DNA from: an uncultured Leptolyngbya sp.
Lineage (GTDB): Bacteria > Cyanobacteriota > Cyanobacteriia > Phormidesmidales > Phormidesmidaceae
DNA: 23,872 nt
Direction of reading: 5' to 3'
Assembly (NCBI GenBank): GCA_937899365.1
Contig: CALBPH010000402.1
Coordinates: forward strand, 1-23,872
Positions 6,612-13,488 of the stretch are shown piece by piece. The first letter of the stretch is position 1, and every line of letters starts with the position of its first letter. Position numbers and translations under genes: made by a program. The notes under the pieces were generated by a model that worked only from the letters and a program-made list of their open reading frames with translations, was not told the origin of the DNA and ran no database searches.

Positions 6612-7268
6612 ATGATCAAAGCTCTAGTAGGTATTCTTGTCTTTGTCATCAACACTGTCTACAAAAATCGTCCCTTCCCACGCTTTTACGTTTTAGAAAC
6701 CGTTGCTCGAGTCCCCTATTTTTCCTATTTATCGGTTTTACACTTCTACGAAACCTTAGGCTGGTGGCGCAAAGTTGATTGGCTCAAGGTCCACTTCGCT
6801 GAATCCTGGAATGAGCTACACCACCTGCTAATCATGGAAGAATTAGGCGGGAATAATCAATGGATTGATCGATTCCTCGCTCGCCATGTAGCCCTGCTTT
6901 ACTACTGGATCATTGTCGGCATCTATATCGTCAGCCCTCGCGCCGCTTATCACTTTATGGAACTAGTCGAAGAGCATGCTTATGCAAGCTATGACAAGTT
7001 TCTAACAACCGATGAAGTGATGCTCAAGCAACAGCCTGCTCCTCAAATCGCGATTAGCTACTACCGAGATGGTGATCTCTATATGTTTGATGAGTTTCAA
7101 ACCACTCATCTACCAGCCGAGCGTCGTCCCAAGATAGACAATCTCTACGATGTGTTTGTGGCTATTCGCGACGATGAGATGGAGCATGTGAAAACCATGA
7201 CAGCCTGTCAACAACCCGACGCCCAGCTGACGTTAAAAAGTCCCCATGCGCCTGTCCTTAATACCTGA
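6612..7268 (+). CDS. Plastid terminal oxidase-type alternative oxidase (PTOX)
   Basis: A 218-residue di-iron quinol oxidase that would oxidise plastoquinol and reduce oxygen to water, acting as an electron safety valve on the thylakoid. The ligand motifs are intact: Glu29 in Leu-Glu-Thr-Val-Ala-Arg-Val-Pro-Tyr, Glu68 and His71 in Asn-Glu-Leu-His-His-Leu-Leu-Ile-Met-Glu-Glu, Glu120 in Leu-Val-Glu-Glu-His-Ala, and Glu189 and His192 in Arg-Asp-Asp-Glu-Met-Glu-His. The segment Asp-Leu-Tyr-Met-Phe-Asp-Glu-Phe-Gln-Thr (155-164) is the PTOX signature separating it from mitochondrial alternative oxidase. It is an interfacial membrane protein with one long hydrophobic helix (~93-107). ATG 6612 has GGAG at 6600-6603. 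A pentapeptide-repeat gene follows 15 nt later, probably in the same transcript. Confidence 0.93.
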   Translation: MIKALVGILVFVINTVYKNRPFPRFYVLETVARVPYFSYLSVLHFYETLGWWRKVDWLKVHFAESWNELHHLLIMEELGGNNQWIDRFLARHVALLYYWIIVGIYIVSPRAAYHFMELVEEHAYASYDKFLTTDEVMLKQQPAPQIAISYYRDGDLYMFDEFQTTHLPAERRPKIDNLYDVFVAIRDDEMEHVKTMTACQQPDAQLTLKSPHAPVLNT

Positions 7269-7283
7269 GTAGGTATCGGTCAT

Positions 7284-7664
7284 ATGAATGAAGTTAGTAC
7301 CTTGCTTGAAAACTATAATCACGGCCAACGAGATTTCTCTGGCGTCTCTCTAGCGAATGTTGACCTTAGCTATGCCGACCTCAAAGGAGCCGATCTCAGC
7401 TATAGCGACCTGAGCAACATCAACCTCAAACAGGCTAATCTGCGCGGCGTTGACCTTAGCTATGCAAAACTCTCCAACGTTAACCTGCACGAAACAGATT
7501 TGCGGGGAGCTATGCTAATCGGCACCGATCTGCGAGATGCCAGCTTAGGTAACACCAACCTAAAAGACGCTGACTATATAGCAGGAACAACTCGATTTCC
7601 CAGTGGGTTTGATCCCACCCAGGCACAGATGCGCTCCGTTGTGTTGCATGCACAGGCAACCTAA
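7284..7664 (+). CDS. Pentapeptide-repeat protein
   Basis: A 126-residue protein. Residues ~17-92 are tandem A(D/N)LxX pentapeptides (for example Ala-Asp-Leu-Lys-Gly, Ala-Asp-Leu-Ser-Tyr, Ala-Asn-Leu-Arg-Gly), which fold into a right-handed quadrilateral beta-helix. The C-terminal segment Thr-Arg-Phe-Pro-Ser-Gly-Phe-Asp-Pro is the typical end cap of cyanobacterial members. There is no signal peptide or membrane segment. Start ATG 7284 has AGGT about 9 nt upstream; a second in-frame choice is not evident. A 17-bp DNA repeat (7359-7375 and 7449-7465, exactly 90 bp or six pentapeptides apart) suggests internal duplication. The biochemical role is unknown; the 15-nt spacing links it to the oxidase gene. 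Confidence 0.88.
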   Translation: MNEVSTLLENYNHGQRDFSGVSLANVDLSYADLKGADLSYSDLSNINLKQANLRGVDLSYAKLSNVNLHETDLRGAMLIGTDLRDASLGNTNLKDADYIAGTTRFPSGFDPTQAQMRSVVLHAQAT

Positions 7665-7706
7665 CAAGTTCGTCGGACCATAGTTGGCATCTTTACTGAA
7701 AAAACT

Positions 7707-7745
7707 AAAAGACCGTTGGCTGCAGACTGTAGTCAACGGTCTTTT
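7707..7745 (+). terminator. Strong rho-independent terminator of the oxidase operon
   Basis: AAAAGACCGTTG (7707-7718) pairs perfectly with CAACGGTCTTTT (7734-7745) around a 15-nt loop. It lies 42 nt after the pentapeptide-repeat stop codon and supports a two-gene transcript 6612-7664. The symmetrical A/T tracts would also let it work on the opposite strand. Confidence 0.88.
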
Positions 7746-7917
7746 GTAGTCTACAAATACAGCCGAAGAGCACTCCCAATAGCCAGTGTTCTAATGCGTT
7801 AAACCATTGGCCTATCAGGTTAGCGTTATATCTTATGGCTTGCAGGGCTATCTCGTGTTTTCGGTATCCGGACGAGTGTAGTACAACCTTTTAGACAGCA
7901 GTAAGCATGTGCACAAA

Positions 7918-7938
7918 GGTACCCCTATGGGGTATACC
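7918..7938. promoter_or_regulatory. GC-tract palindrome resembling a CsoR-family operator
   Basis: TACCCC (7920-7925), TAT, GGGGTA (7929-7934) is a perfect dyad flanked by GG and TACC. The shape, TACCC...GGGTA with a short AT spacer, resembles operators described for CsoR/CstR/RcnR-type metal or persulfide repressors. No such repressor gene is in the window and the next gene starts 284 nt downstream, so this is a resemblance only. Confidence 0.3.
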
Positions 7939-8208
7939 ACCACCAGGTGTCAAACTATACAATGGATTTAGATACTACAGGATAAAGCATGATTTCTCAG
8001 GGTTGCATCCTAAGTATTGAAACGAATTGAGCATCTAAATGCTACCTATTGAAACTCTTAAATACTTAATGCACTGAGTGTTTTAGATATTAATCATATT
8101 GGGTAGTAAATGTTTCATATCCATTTAAGTGGAGCAACTGATATCCACTAGCCAAGGACTTGACTGTCTTTGTATTCAGAGTTTGATGTCCTCTTGACTC
8201 TAATTATT

Positions 8209-8213
8209 AGGAG
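8209..8213 (+). promoter_or_regulatory. Ribosome-binding site for the 57-residue protein
   Basis: AGGAG lies 8 nt before ATG 8222. This consensus-like site is the main support for treating the short downstream frame as a gene. Confidence 0.7.
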
Positions 8214-8221
8214 ATAAAGCC

Positions 8222-8395
8222 ATGTCACCCGTTCTTTTTGTTTCATTGCCTTTCTTGCTGTTGCTGTTAATCTCACGACTCGCTGGCACGAGTAAAACAA
8301 CAACTAAAACAACCACAGAAAAAGAGTCTGACAATAGTAAGTATCAAGATGGTGACATCATCATCATTCGGAGAAAGTCTAGCAAAAAGCCTTAG
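8222..8395 (+). CDS. Small single-pass membrane protein (57 aa)
   Basis: The frame encodes 57 residues. Positions ~3-17 are a hydrophobic stretch (Pro-Val-Leu-Phe-Val-Ser-Leu-Pro-Phe then six leucine/isoleucine residues) followed by Ser-Arg, fitting an N-terminal membrane anchor. Residues 23-33 are a Thr/Lys-rich linker, and the C-terminal part contains Asp-Gly-Asp then four isoleucines and a basic tail Arg-Arg-Lys-Ser-Ser-Lys-Lys-Pro. A good ribosome-binding site precedes the ATG. With no peptidase site the hydrophobic segment probably stays in the membrane, tail in the cytosol. Family and function are not recognised. It has no close neighbours on its strand. Confidence 0.6.
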   Translation: MSPVLFVSLPFLLLLLISRLAGTSKTTTKTTTEKESDNSKYQDGDIIIIRRKSSKKP

Positions 8396-8474
8396 AGCGG
8401 TTCATTGCCCGTCAGATCATCCTACCTTTCTAGAAAAATGAGCTCTAAAGCTCTTCTCGCTGACAAAATCATGC

Positions 8475-8556
8475 CGCTGCTGATTGAGGGTGTGAACCGC
8501 GATCTGTGAGATGTGCCGACGTTGACCAGATAAATTCATACCGGGGAGCAGCAACA
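8475..8556 (+). repeat. Short inverted-repeat element, copy D (82 bp)
   Basis: Starts CGCTGCTGAT and ends GCAGCAACA, with the shared core CAGATAAA and TCATACC near the right end as in copy A. Its reverse complement matches copy C (6300-6349) at 44 of 50 positions, so C and D form a subfamily distinct from A and B. Confidence 0.75.
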
Positions 8557-8598
8557 TCACACAATTGCCCCTCTTAGGCGTTTGCATTCCCGTACCGT

Positions 8599-8642
8599 GA
8601 CGGTCATTAGGGGCATCGCATATAACGCCCCTAATGACCGTC
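8599..8642. repeat. Perfect 16-bp palindrome with 12-nt loop
   Basis: GACGGTCATTAGGGGC (8599-8614) and GCCCCTAATGACCGTC (8627-8642) are exact reverse complements separated by 12 nt. The transcript would form a very stable hairpin on either strand. No T-run follows, so it is not an obvious intrinsic terminator; its position inside the 244-bp structure suggests it is part of a mobile or folded element. Confidence 0.85.
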
Positions 8643-9007
8643 GTTACCTGGACTCGATTTTGGTGCAAACGCTCTATCCTCCATGACGAAGGGGCGCAAT
8701 CTCTAAATCAGCAGCGGTAAAATAAACTTATAACCTTGTCTTAATAGTTAGCGATAGCTTTTGGCATCCATACATTTCAGTAAACCATGACTTAAAAAAG
8801 TCCAGTGATCTCGATCAGGTTTACAAATATATATGTAATACTAATGCAAAGGATTAGGCATAAATACCGAACTGTTGAGATTGAACTTTGACTGGTTACG
8901 GTTCGAGTTCAGTAATGTTGGGTTTACCTAGTGTCTGTCTCTTTGGTTTCCTTGAGTGGGTACTCACTTTTGCTGGGCCTGCTAGCTATTTAAGAAAGGA
9001 TCATAAA

Positions 9008-9157
9008 ATGCATAATCATCATCAAGACGAAGTCAAAGCGGTTGTATATTGTGCAAACATGCCCGCGGAAGACCAGCAGCGCAACCAAGATCTACTTTTG
9101 GCAGCACTGATGACTTTTAGTGCTGTAGCAGTTTTAGGGCTACGCTACATTTTCTAA
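9008..9157 (+). CDS. Small single-pass membrane protein (49 aa)
   Basis: Starting at ATG 9008 the product is 49 residues: a hydrophilic His-rich N-terminus (Met-His-Asn-His-His), a Cys-Ala-Asn-Met-Pro-Ala segment, then a C-terminal hydrophobic helix (about residues 29-49, Leu-Leu-Leu-Ala-Ala-Leu through Leu-Gly-Leu-Arg-Tyr-Ile-Phe). The start was chosen because AAGAAAGGA lies 7 nt upstream. The frame extends upstream to a TTG at 8888 and an ATG at 8915, but neither has a ribosome-binding site. A terminator follows the stop codon. The arrangement suggests a tail-anchored micropeptide; the family is not recognised. Confidence 0.55.
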   Translation: MHNHHQDEVKAVVYCANMPAEDQQRNQDLLLAALMTFSAVAVLGLRYIF

Positions 9158-9200
9158 ACTGTGTTTTGCTAGATCATTAGCCGCAGCACTTAAATTATTA

Positions 9201-9241
9201 AGGTCCGTCTGGTCAGAGATCTCTGACTGGGCGGACTTTTT
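9201..9241 (+). terminator. Rho-independent terminator of the 9008 gene
   Basis: GTCCG (9203-9207) pairs with CGGAC (9232-9236) followed by five T residues. The interior contains the perfect palindrome GTCAGAGATCTCTGAC (9212-9227), giving a two-part stem. It lies about 45 nt past the stop codon. Confidence 0.75.
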
Positions 9242-9286
9242 GCTTGGGTGATCTGATTATACTGGGATGCGCATTTCTCAAAACAG

Positions 9287-10807
9287 CTAAGGTTCTGAAA
9301 GAGCCGGTGTGATAAGGAGCTGACTCGCTTCGACTTGTTCAGCCCAGACGGTGAGGGTGGTGCCTAAAGACTGGTTTAGGGATGCGATCGCATCCGCCAC
9401 ATCAATCGCTGCATTCACCTCATTATTTTGAGCAGCTACCACGTCATTCTGTAGCTCCAAGGCCTCAAAGATATCCCGACTCCGGCCTAAGCGCGCTCTA
9501 GCCATGGCATTCTCTAGGCGCTTCTCCGCCAGCTCACGAGCCAGACGTGTGGACTCAATACGGTTACGAGCTGATTCAACATTCCTCAGCTGATCGGCCA
9601 CATCCAGACGAATGTCAGAATTTAGACGCTCTAAATCATTTTTGAGCTGCCGCTGGGTTACCTGATTACGTTGAAATGCCGTCTCACTGGATTCATCGTC
9701 CAATAGGTGGGTCAGCACCAGCTCCGTTGACGCTTCTGACAAATCACCCGTGCTGGCATTGGCTCGCAAATCCAAGTTCCAACGCCGATTATCAATGGCA
9801 ACCCGCTCGTCTAGCTCCGCAATTTGTACGTTGAACTGCAGCTGCTGATAATCGGGTCGATTGGTATAGGCAACCGCCACCAGCTGCTCGAGGGAAGGCA
9901 TGACAAACTCTCGAGCAATGCTGTTTAAGGTGGCCAGGGTCTCGTCAGGAATCGTAATTTCTAACGAATCTTCAATATCTAACAGATCGATAAGATCTGA
10001 CTTCGCCTGTTCCAAATCATTCTCAGCTTCTAACACGCTGGTTTCTGTCGCTGCTAAGTTAGCATCAATTTCCACGAGCTCAAACTGCGCCCGTCGCCCC
10101 GCTTCTACCAGGGCAGCGACGGAGCGCCGCTGTTGCTGCTGGGTTTCTAACGACAGCTGTTGAATCTGTAAACTAGCCTGGGTACGAATTAAGGCGTGAT
10201 AGGTGAGCACACCATTCGTAATATCTGTAATGAGCCGTTGTCGTAGATCAAGCTGATTATTTTCTTCTTGCAGCCGAGCAATTTCAACCTGCGATGTATT
10301 AACGGCTCTACCCGCACCCCGCAGCAGTGGTTGGGTCACACTGAGATCCAGCTCCCGATCGTCTACATCTACACTCAACTCAATGTCAGTACCCAAGGGT
10401 GTCAGCAATTCTGCCCGCAGCCGGGCATCGCGGGTGGTTTCAGTCGGCTCATTTTCCCTGCTATTGATACCAACGCTGATTGTCGGAATAAAATCGGGGA
10501 GAAATCTGCTTTCTGCTTCCCGCAGTTCCTGTTGCTGAGCAATTCTCTCTAAGGTCGCGTTTCTGAGTTCAAGATTGTTTTGCAGCAGCAGAGTAACCAC
10601 ATCGGCTTCGGTCAAAGCCACCACTTGGGAAGAGGGGTTATCAGAAGTTGGCAACTCGGGTAACGGATTGGGGATGGGGCCAGCGTCCGGTATGGGCTCT
10701 ATGGGCGGCAAAGGCTCTAGCTCGGGTAACCCCGGTTGGGCTACGGCTGGCCTTACGATGACTAGGGTATTTAGCAGCAGTATAAGTAGCGGGTTTTGTA
10801 ATCGCAT
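9287..10807 (-). CDS. TolC-family outer-membrane efflux protein
   Basis: A 506-residue outer-membrane factor that would form the trans-periplasmic exit duct of the export system encoded with it. Residues 1-24 are a signal peptide ending Ala-Val-Ala-Gln. Residues ~25-60 are a Pro/Leu-rich linker. From ~65 on come two repeats of the outer-membrane efflux protein domain with long amphipathic, coiled-coil helices rich in Glu, Gln, Leu and Ala. Typical phrases include Leu-Ser-Val-Thr-Gln-Pro-Leu-Leu-Arg-Gly-Ala-Gly and, in the second repeat, Tyr-Thr-Asn-Arg-Pro-Asp-Tyr-Gln-Gln-Leu. The start codon overlaps the permease stop codon by one base (TAATG), so the genes are translationally coupled. The substrate is unknown. 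Confidence 0.92.
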   Translation of the reverse strand: MRLQNPLLILLLNTLVIVRPAVAQPGLPELEPLPPIEPIPDAGPIPNPLPELPTSDNPSSQVVALTEADVVTLLLQNNLELRNATLERIAQQQELREAESRFLPDFIPTISVGINSRENEPTETTRDARLRAELLTPLGTDIELSVDVDDRELDLSVTQPLLRGAGRAVNTSQVEIARLQEENNQLDLRQRLITDITNGVLTYHALIRTQASLQIQQLSLETQQQQRRSVAALVEAGRRAQFELVEIDANLAATETSVLEAENDLEQAKSDLIDLLDIEDSLEITIPDETLATLNSIAREFVMPSLEQLVAVAYTNRPDYQQLQFNVQIAELDERVAIDNRRWNLDLRANASTGDLSEASTELVLTHLLDDESSETAFQRNQVTQRQLKNDLERLNSDIRLDVADQLRNVESARNRIESTRLARELAEKRLENAMARARLGRSRDIFEALELQNDVVAAQNNEVNAAIDVADAIASLNQSLGTTLTVWAEQVEASQLLITPALSEP

Positions 10808-11991
10808 TAATCACTCCGCAGGGCTTTGACAATATCGATTTGGGTGGCCCGCAAAGCAGGAACAAAGCTAGCTCCCACCCCAACGGCCACGGCTGCCCCC
10901 ATGGATAGGGCCGCATTACGGGAAGAGAACCGATAGGGAGCTTCTATAACAACCGTTGTCGCAACTCGGGTCAGACCATGGACAGTGGCAACAGCCGCCG
11001 CTCCCCCCAACAGGCTTAAAATGACGGCTTCTAAGATAAACTGGCTCATCACTTCCAGCTTAGAGGCGCCAATGGCACGGCGAATACCAATCTCTTTGGT
11101 ACGCTCTAGAACGGCCGCAATGGTAATGTTAGCAATACCCACTCCGCCAATGACAAGGGCAATAAGACCCACAGCCGTCAGGGCCGCAGATGCAATTTGC
11201 TGCACCTCTAAGTCTTCTAGTAAATCGTCAGCATTACTCCAAATATAGACTTCTGCCTGGGGAAAATTCTGGAGTAAGAAAGCTTCAACCGCAGTGCTCA
11301 GGTCATTGATTTGGGTTAGGGAATGGGCGCTAATCTGCAATGAGTCCCACTGATATTCTCCGGCTAAGACTTGGGCAAAGGTTTGGGTTATCCAAAGCTC
11401 GCCGCTGTCCCCCCACTCAGAGTTAGACTTGGCTTCCATGACACCAATAATCACAAAGCGATTGCCATTGGCATATATGGTCTTGTTTAAGAATGATTGT
11501 TCCTGAAATAAACTCTCTGCCAGTTTCTCATCGATCAGGGCGACAGGGCGATATTGTTCGACATCAGCCTGGTCAAAAAAACGGCCCTGCAACACCTGCC
11601 GACCGGTGGTGTCTAAATAATTAAGAGAGACGCTGCGGGCACGAATTTCGGCTTCTTGATCTTCGTACTGCACCTTATCAATGCTGTAAACGTTACCGAT
11701 AGAGCTAATAGAACGAATTTCAGACACTGAATCTCTGAGAGATTTTTGAACCGTTTCATCTAGCTCCGGGGTGGGTCCCTGTCTGGAATAAACCCATGGA
11801 CTGACAAATGGCTGATCGCGCGCAGCTAGCTTAATTTCAATCTGTTCGCGAGTAATGGTTTGGATATTTAAAGTAGCGCTGACGGCACCCACCCCCATAA
11901 ACACCCCAAACGCAGTCAGACCAGAGCGTAGCCACTGATTAGTCAGCGAACGCCAGGTCATAAATAGAAGGTCAGGTAGCGGCAATCCCAT
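10807..11991 (-). CDS. ABC transporter permease, MacB/FtsX type, without ATPase domain
   Basis: A 394-residue inner-membrane subunit with the MacB topology: a first transmembrane helix at ~23-43, a large periplasmic MacB-PCD domain (~44-265), then three helices at ~268-292, ~318-340 and ~360-380. Glu-Arg-Thr-Lys-Glu-Ile-Gly-Ile-Arg-Arg-Ala-Ile-Gly-Ala (296-309) is the conserved cytoplasmic loop, and the C-terminus Pro-Ala-Leu-Arg-Ala-Thr-Gln-Ile-Asp-Ile-Val-Lys-Ala-Leu-Arg is also typical. Full MacB carries an N-terminal ATPase; here it is absent and must come from a separate gene not in this window. It lies 5 nt after the adaptor gene and overlaps the TolC-like gene by 1 nt. Confidence 0.92.
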   Translation of the reverse strand: MGLPLPDLLFMTWRSLTNQWLRSGLTAFGVFMGVGAVSATLNIQTITREQIEIKLAARDQPFVSPWVYSRQGPTPELDETVQKSLRDSVSEIRSISSIGNVYSIDKVQYEDQEAEIRARSVSLNYLDTTGRQVLQGRFFDQADVEQYRPVALIDEKLAESLFQEQSFLNKTIYANGNRFVIIGVMEAKSNSEWGDSGELWITQTFAQVLAGEYQWDSLQISAHSLTQINDLSTAVEAFLLQNFPQAEVYIWSNADDLLEDLEVQQIASAALTAVGLIALVIGGVGIANITIAAVLERTKEIGIRRAIGASKLEVMSQFILEAVILSLLGGAAAVATVHGLTRVATTVVIEAPYRFSSRNAALSMGAAVAVGVGASFVPALRATQIDIVKALRSD

Positions 11992-11996
11992 GGTTA

Positions 11997-13301
11997 TTAT
12001 TCGGCATCAGTGGCATCGGGGACAGGGAGTTCAGCGGCCAGCGGCATCCCGGGGGTAATCGTTACCGTGGGTGGCACCAGGGCAATTTCATCCCCCTGAC
12101 TCAGTCCCTCTGTGACTGCAAACAAGTCTAGCCCCTGTAACCCCAACTCAACCGGCTGCTGGTCAGCTTTACCACGCTGATCGCGCACCCATACAAAGGT
12201 CTCACTGCCGTCACGCTGCACGGCTTCTGGGGGCACAACCAACACGTTCTGCTGCTGTTCAGTGATAATTTCAACACTCACAAAACTGCCGGGAATCAGG
12301 GTTTGACTAGCGCTGTCTAATTTGACGGTAGCGTTGACCCTGGCTTGCCCCTCCTGGACATTGCCACCACCATTGGGGGCTAGGGCCTGGGGAGATAGGG
12401 AAACCACACGTCCGAGGTAATCTTGGGCATCTGGGCCAATGGCCCGCACCCTCGCAGGCTGATTAATGCTGATTTTGGCTGCATCTAGCGTTGAGAGCTG
12501 CAAATTGACGATTTCTTGACCAGGGTCCCCCAAAGTCAACAGATCGGTATCGGTGGTAATGGCTTCGCCAGCCGCCGTCTTCACTTCTAGCACCACGCCA
12601 TCAATGGGTGCGACAATGATGCGATCGCTCAGTTGCTGCTCTAGGAACGCCAGGGTTTCTGCGGCCGTTTTTAGATCTAACTCGGTTTTAGTCACCGTCA
12701 GCTGCGCATCCTTAAGCTCAGACCGTACCCGATCGAGGGCATCTTGATCGTCACGCACCTCGTCTTCGGATAAGAACCCTTGAGCTAGAAGCTGCTGAGA
12801 TTCTTGGTACTGCTCCACAGCTGCCGCGACTCGCTGCTGGACCTCAGTGACTTTTTCTTGATTACGACTTAGGTCTAGCTGGGCTTTTTGAATTTCGACC
12901 TGCTGCGATCTCACCTCCTGCTCTTTGCTGCGATCGCGCAGTACCACCAGCGGCTGACCCGCTTCCACGGGGCTCCGCACCTCCTCCAGCACCTGCTCCA
13001 CCGTAGCCTCATTCTGGGGTGACTCCAGCGTCTGCTGCCCACCCAGGGCCAGGGTGCCGCTTGCCGTTACCGTCAGCTCCACAGCCGAGCGCTCCACCGT
13101 ATATAGCGGCACCGAAATCGCCTCTTCTTGGGTGCCGCGGTAGCGCATATAGCCCCAGCCAGCAGCACTCGCTAAGGCAGCAAACCCGATCAGCCAGATT
13201 GCGATCGCACGCTGCGTCAACGAGCGGGCTGCGGACCCCCGAGACTCCGCAGCCGGCAGCAAGTTTTCTCCAGCCTGCCCCGGAGACCTAACCTCTGTCA
13301 T
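11997..13301 (-). CDS. Periplasmic adaptor (membrane fusion) protein of an export system
   Basis: A 434-residue adaptor that would bridge the inner-membrane permease and the TolC-like duct. One N-terminal transmembrane helix (~32-50, Ala-Ile-Ala-Ile-Trp-Leu-Ile-Gly-Phe-Ala) anchors it. A split biotinyl-lipoyl-like domain flanks a long alpha-hairpin (~118-215, rich in Gln, Glu, Val and Leu). The lipoyl return is marked by Ile-Val-Ala-Pro-Ile-Asp-Gly-Val-Val-Leu-Glu. Then come the beta-barrel (Pro-Gly-Ser-Phe-Val-Ser-Val-Glu) and membrane-proximal domains (Val-Val-Pro-Pro-Glu-Ala-Val). It is the first gene of the minus-strand operon adaptor-permease-outer membrane factor, as in MacA-MacB-TolC. 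Several HIP1 octamers lie in it. Confidence 0.92.
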   Translation of the reverse strand: MTEVRSPGQAGENLLPAAESRGSAARSLTQRAIAIWLIGFAALASAAGWGYMRYRGTQEEAISVPLYTVERSAVELTVTASGTLALGGQQTLESPQNEATVEQVLEEVRSPVEAGQPLVVLRDRSKEQEVRSQQVEIQKAQLDLSRNQEKVTEVQQRVAAAVEQYQESQQLLAQGFLSEDEVRDDQDALDRVRSELKDAQLTVTKTELDLKTAAETLAFLEQQLSDRIIVAPIDGVVLEVKTAAGEAITTDTDLLTLGDPGQEIVNLQLSTLDAAKISINQPARVRAIGPDAQDYLGRVVSLSPQALAPNGGGNVQEGQARVNATVKLDSASQTLIPGSFVSVEIITEQQQNVLVVPPEAVQRDGSETFVWVRDQRGKADQQPVELGLQGLDLFAVTEGLSQGDEIALVPPTVTITPGMPLAAELPVPDATDAE

Positions 13302-13488
13302 AGTTTCCGATACCTAAATGGCCAATGCCAATGATGTCTGACTATTCAAGCTTAAGAGACCCATCGATGACTGTCCATCATCACTAAACGTCTAGGAGCT
13401 AAGACAGCATAGAGGCAAATAAATCGGAGTGGTTGGGTTGAGGGGCAATGGGCTGAGAAACAAAGAGCTGGGATGGGTGCAACCAAAC

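Larger units (their letters stand above)
7746..8221. other. Gene-free stretch upstream of a small membrane-protein gene
   Basis: I find no gene between the terminator and the 8222 start. The right half is AT-rich and probably carries the promoter of the 8222 gene. The notable structure is the palindrome at 7918-7938, listed separately. Confidence 0.5.
8474..8717. repeat. 244-bp compound inverted-repeat element
   Basis: CCGCTGCTGATT (8474-8485) and AATCAGCAGCGG (8706-8717) form a perfect 12-bp terminal inverted repeat, a variant of the ends of the 87-bp elements. Inside are copy D (8475-8556), a perfect 16-bp palindrome (8599-8642), and imperfect outer pairs such as GCGTTTGCA with TGCAAACGC and CCCCT with AGGGG. 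The right end, CTCTAAATCAGCAGCGG, matches the right end of copy B with one difference. It may be one element inserted into another, or a longer relative. Confidence 0.65.
8396..9007. other. Repeat-rich intergenic region between two small genes
   Basis: This stretch holds a 244-bp inverted-repeat structure (8474-8717) with a nested 82-bp element and a 16-bp palindrome, listed separately. The minus-strand frame at 8417-8668 lies almost wholly inside these repeats and is not a gene. From 8720 to 9007 the DNA is AT-rich; it contains the small palindrome TGATC-TC-GATCA (8806-8817) and is the likely promoter region of the 9008 gene. Confidence 0.6.

Noticed and set aside
7350..7560. Repetitive DNA that could look like a CRISPR-type array
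   Set aside because: The periodicity is 15 bp and in frame, reflecting pentapeptide codons; there are no constant repeats with unique spacers.
8417..8668. 83-residue minus-strand reading frame
   Set aside because: It lies almost entirely inside the inverted-repeat structure (copy D and the 16-bp palindrome), so the open frame is a by-product of the repeat.
8888..9007. Longer form of the 9008 protein starting at TTG 8888
   Set aside because: The internal ATG 9008 has AAGAAAGGA at good spacing, whereas the TTG and the ATG at 8915 have no ribosome-binding site.
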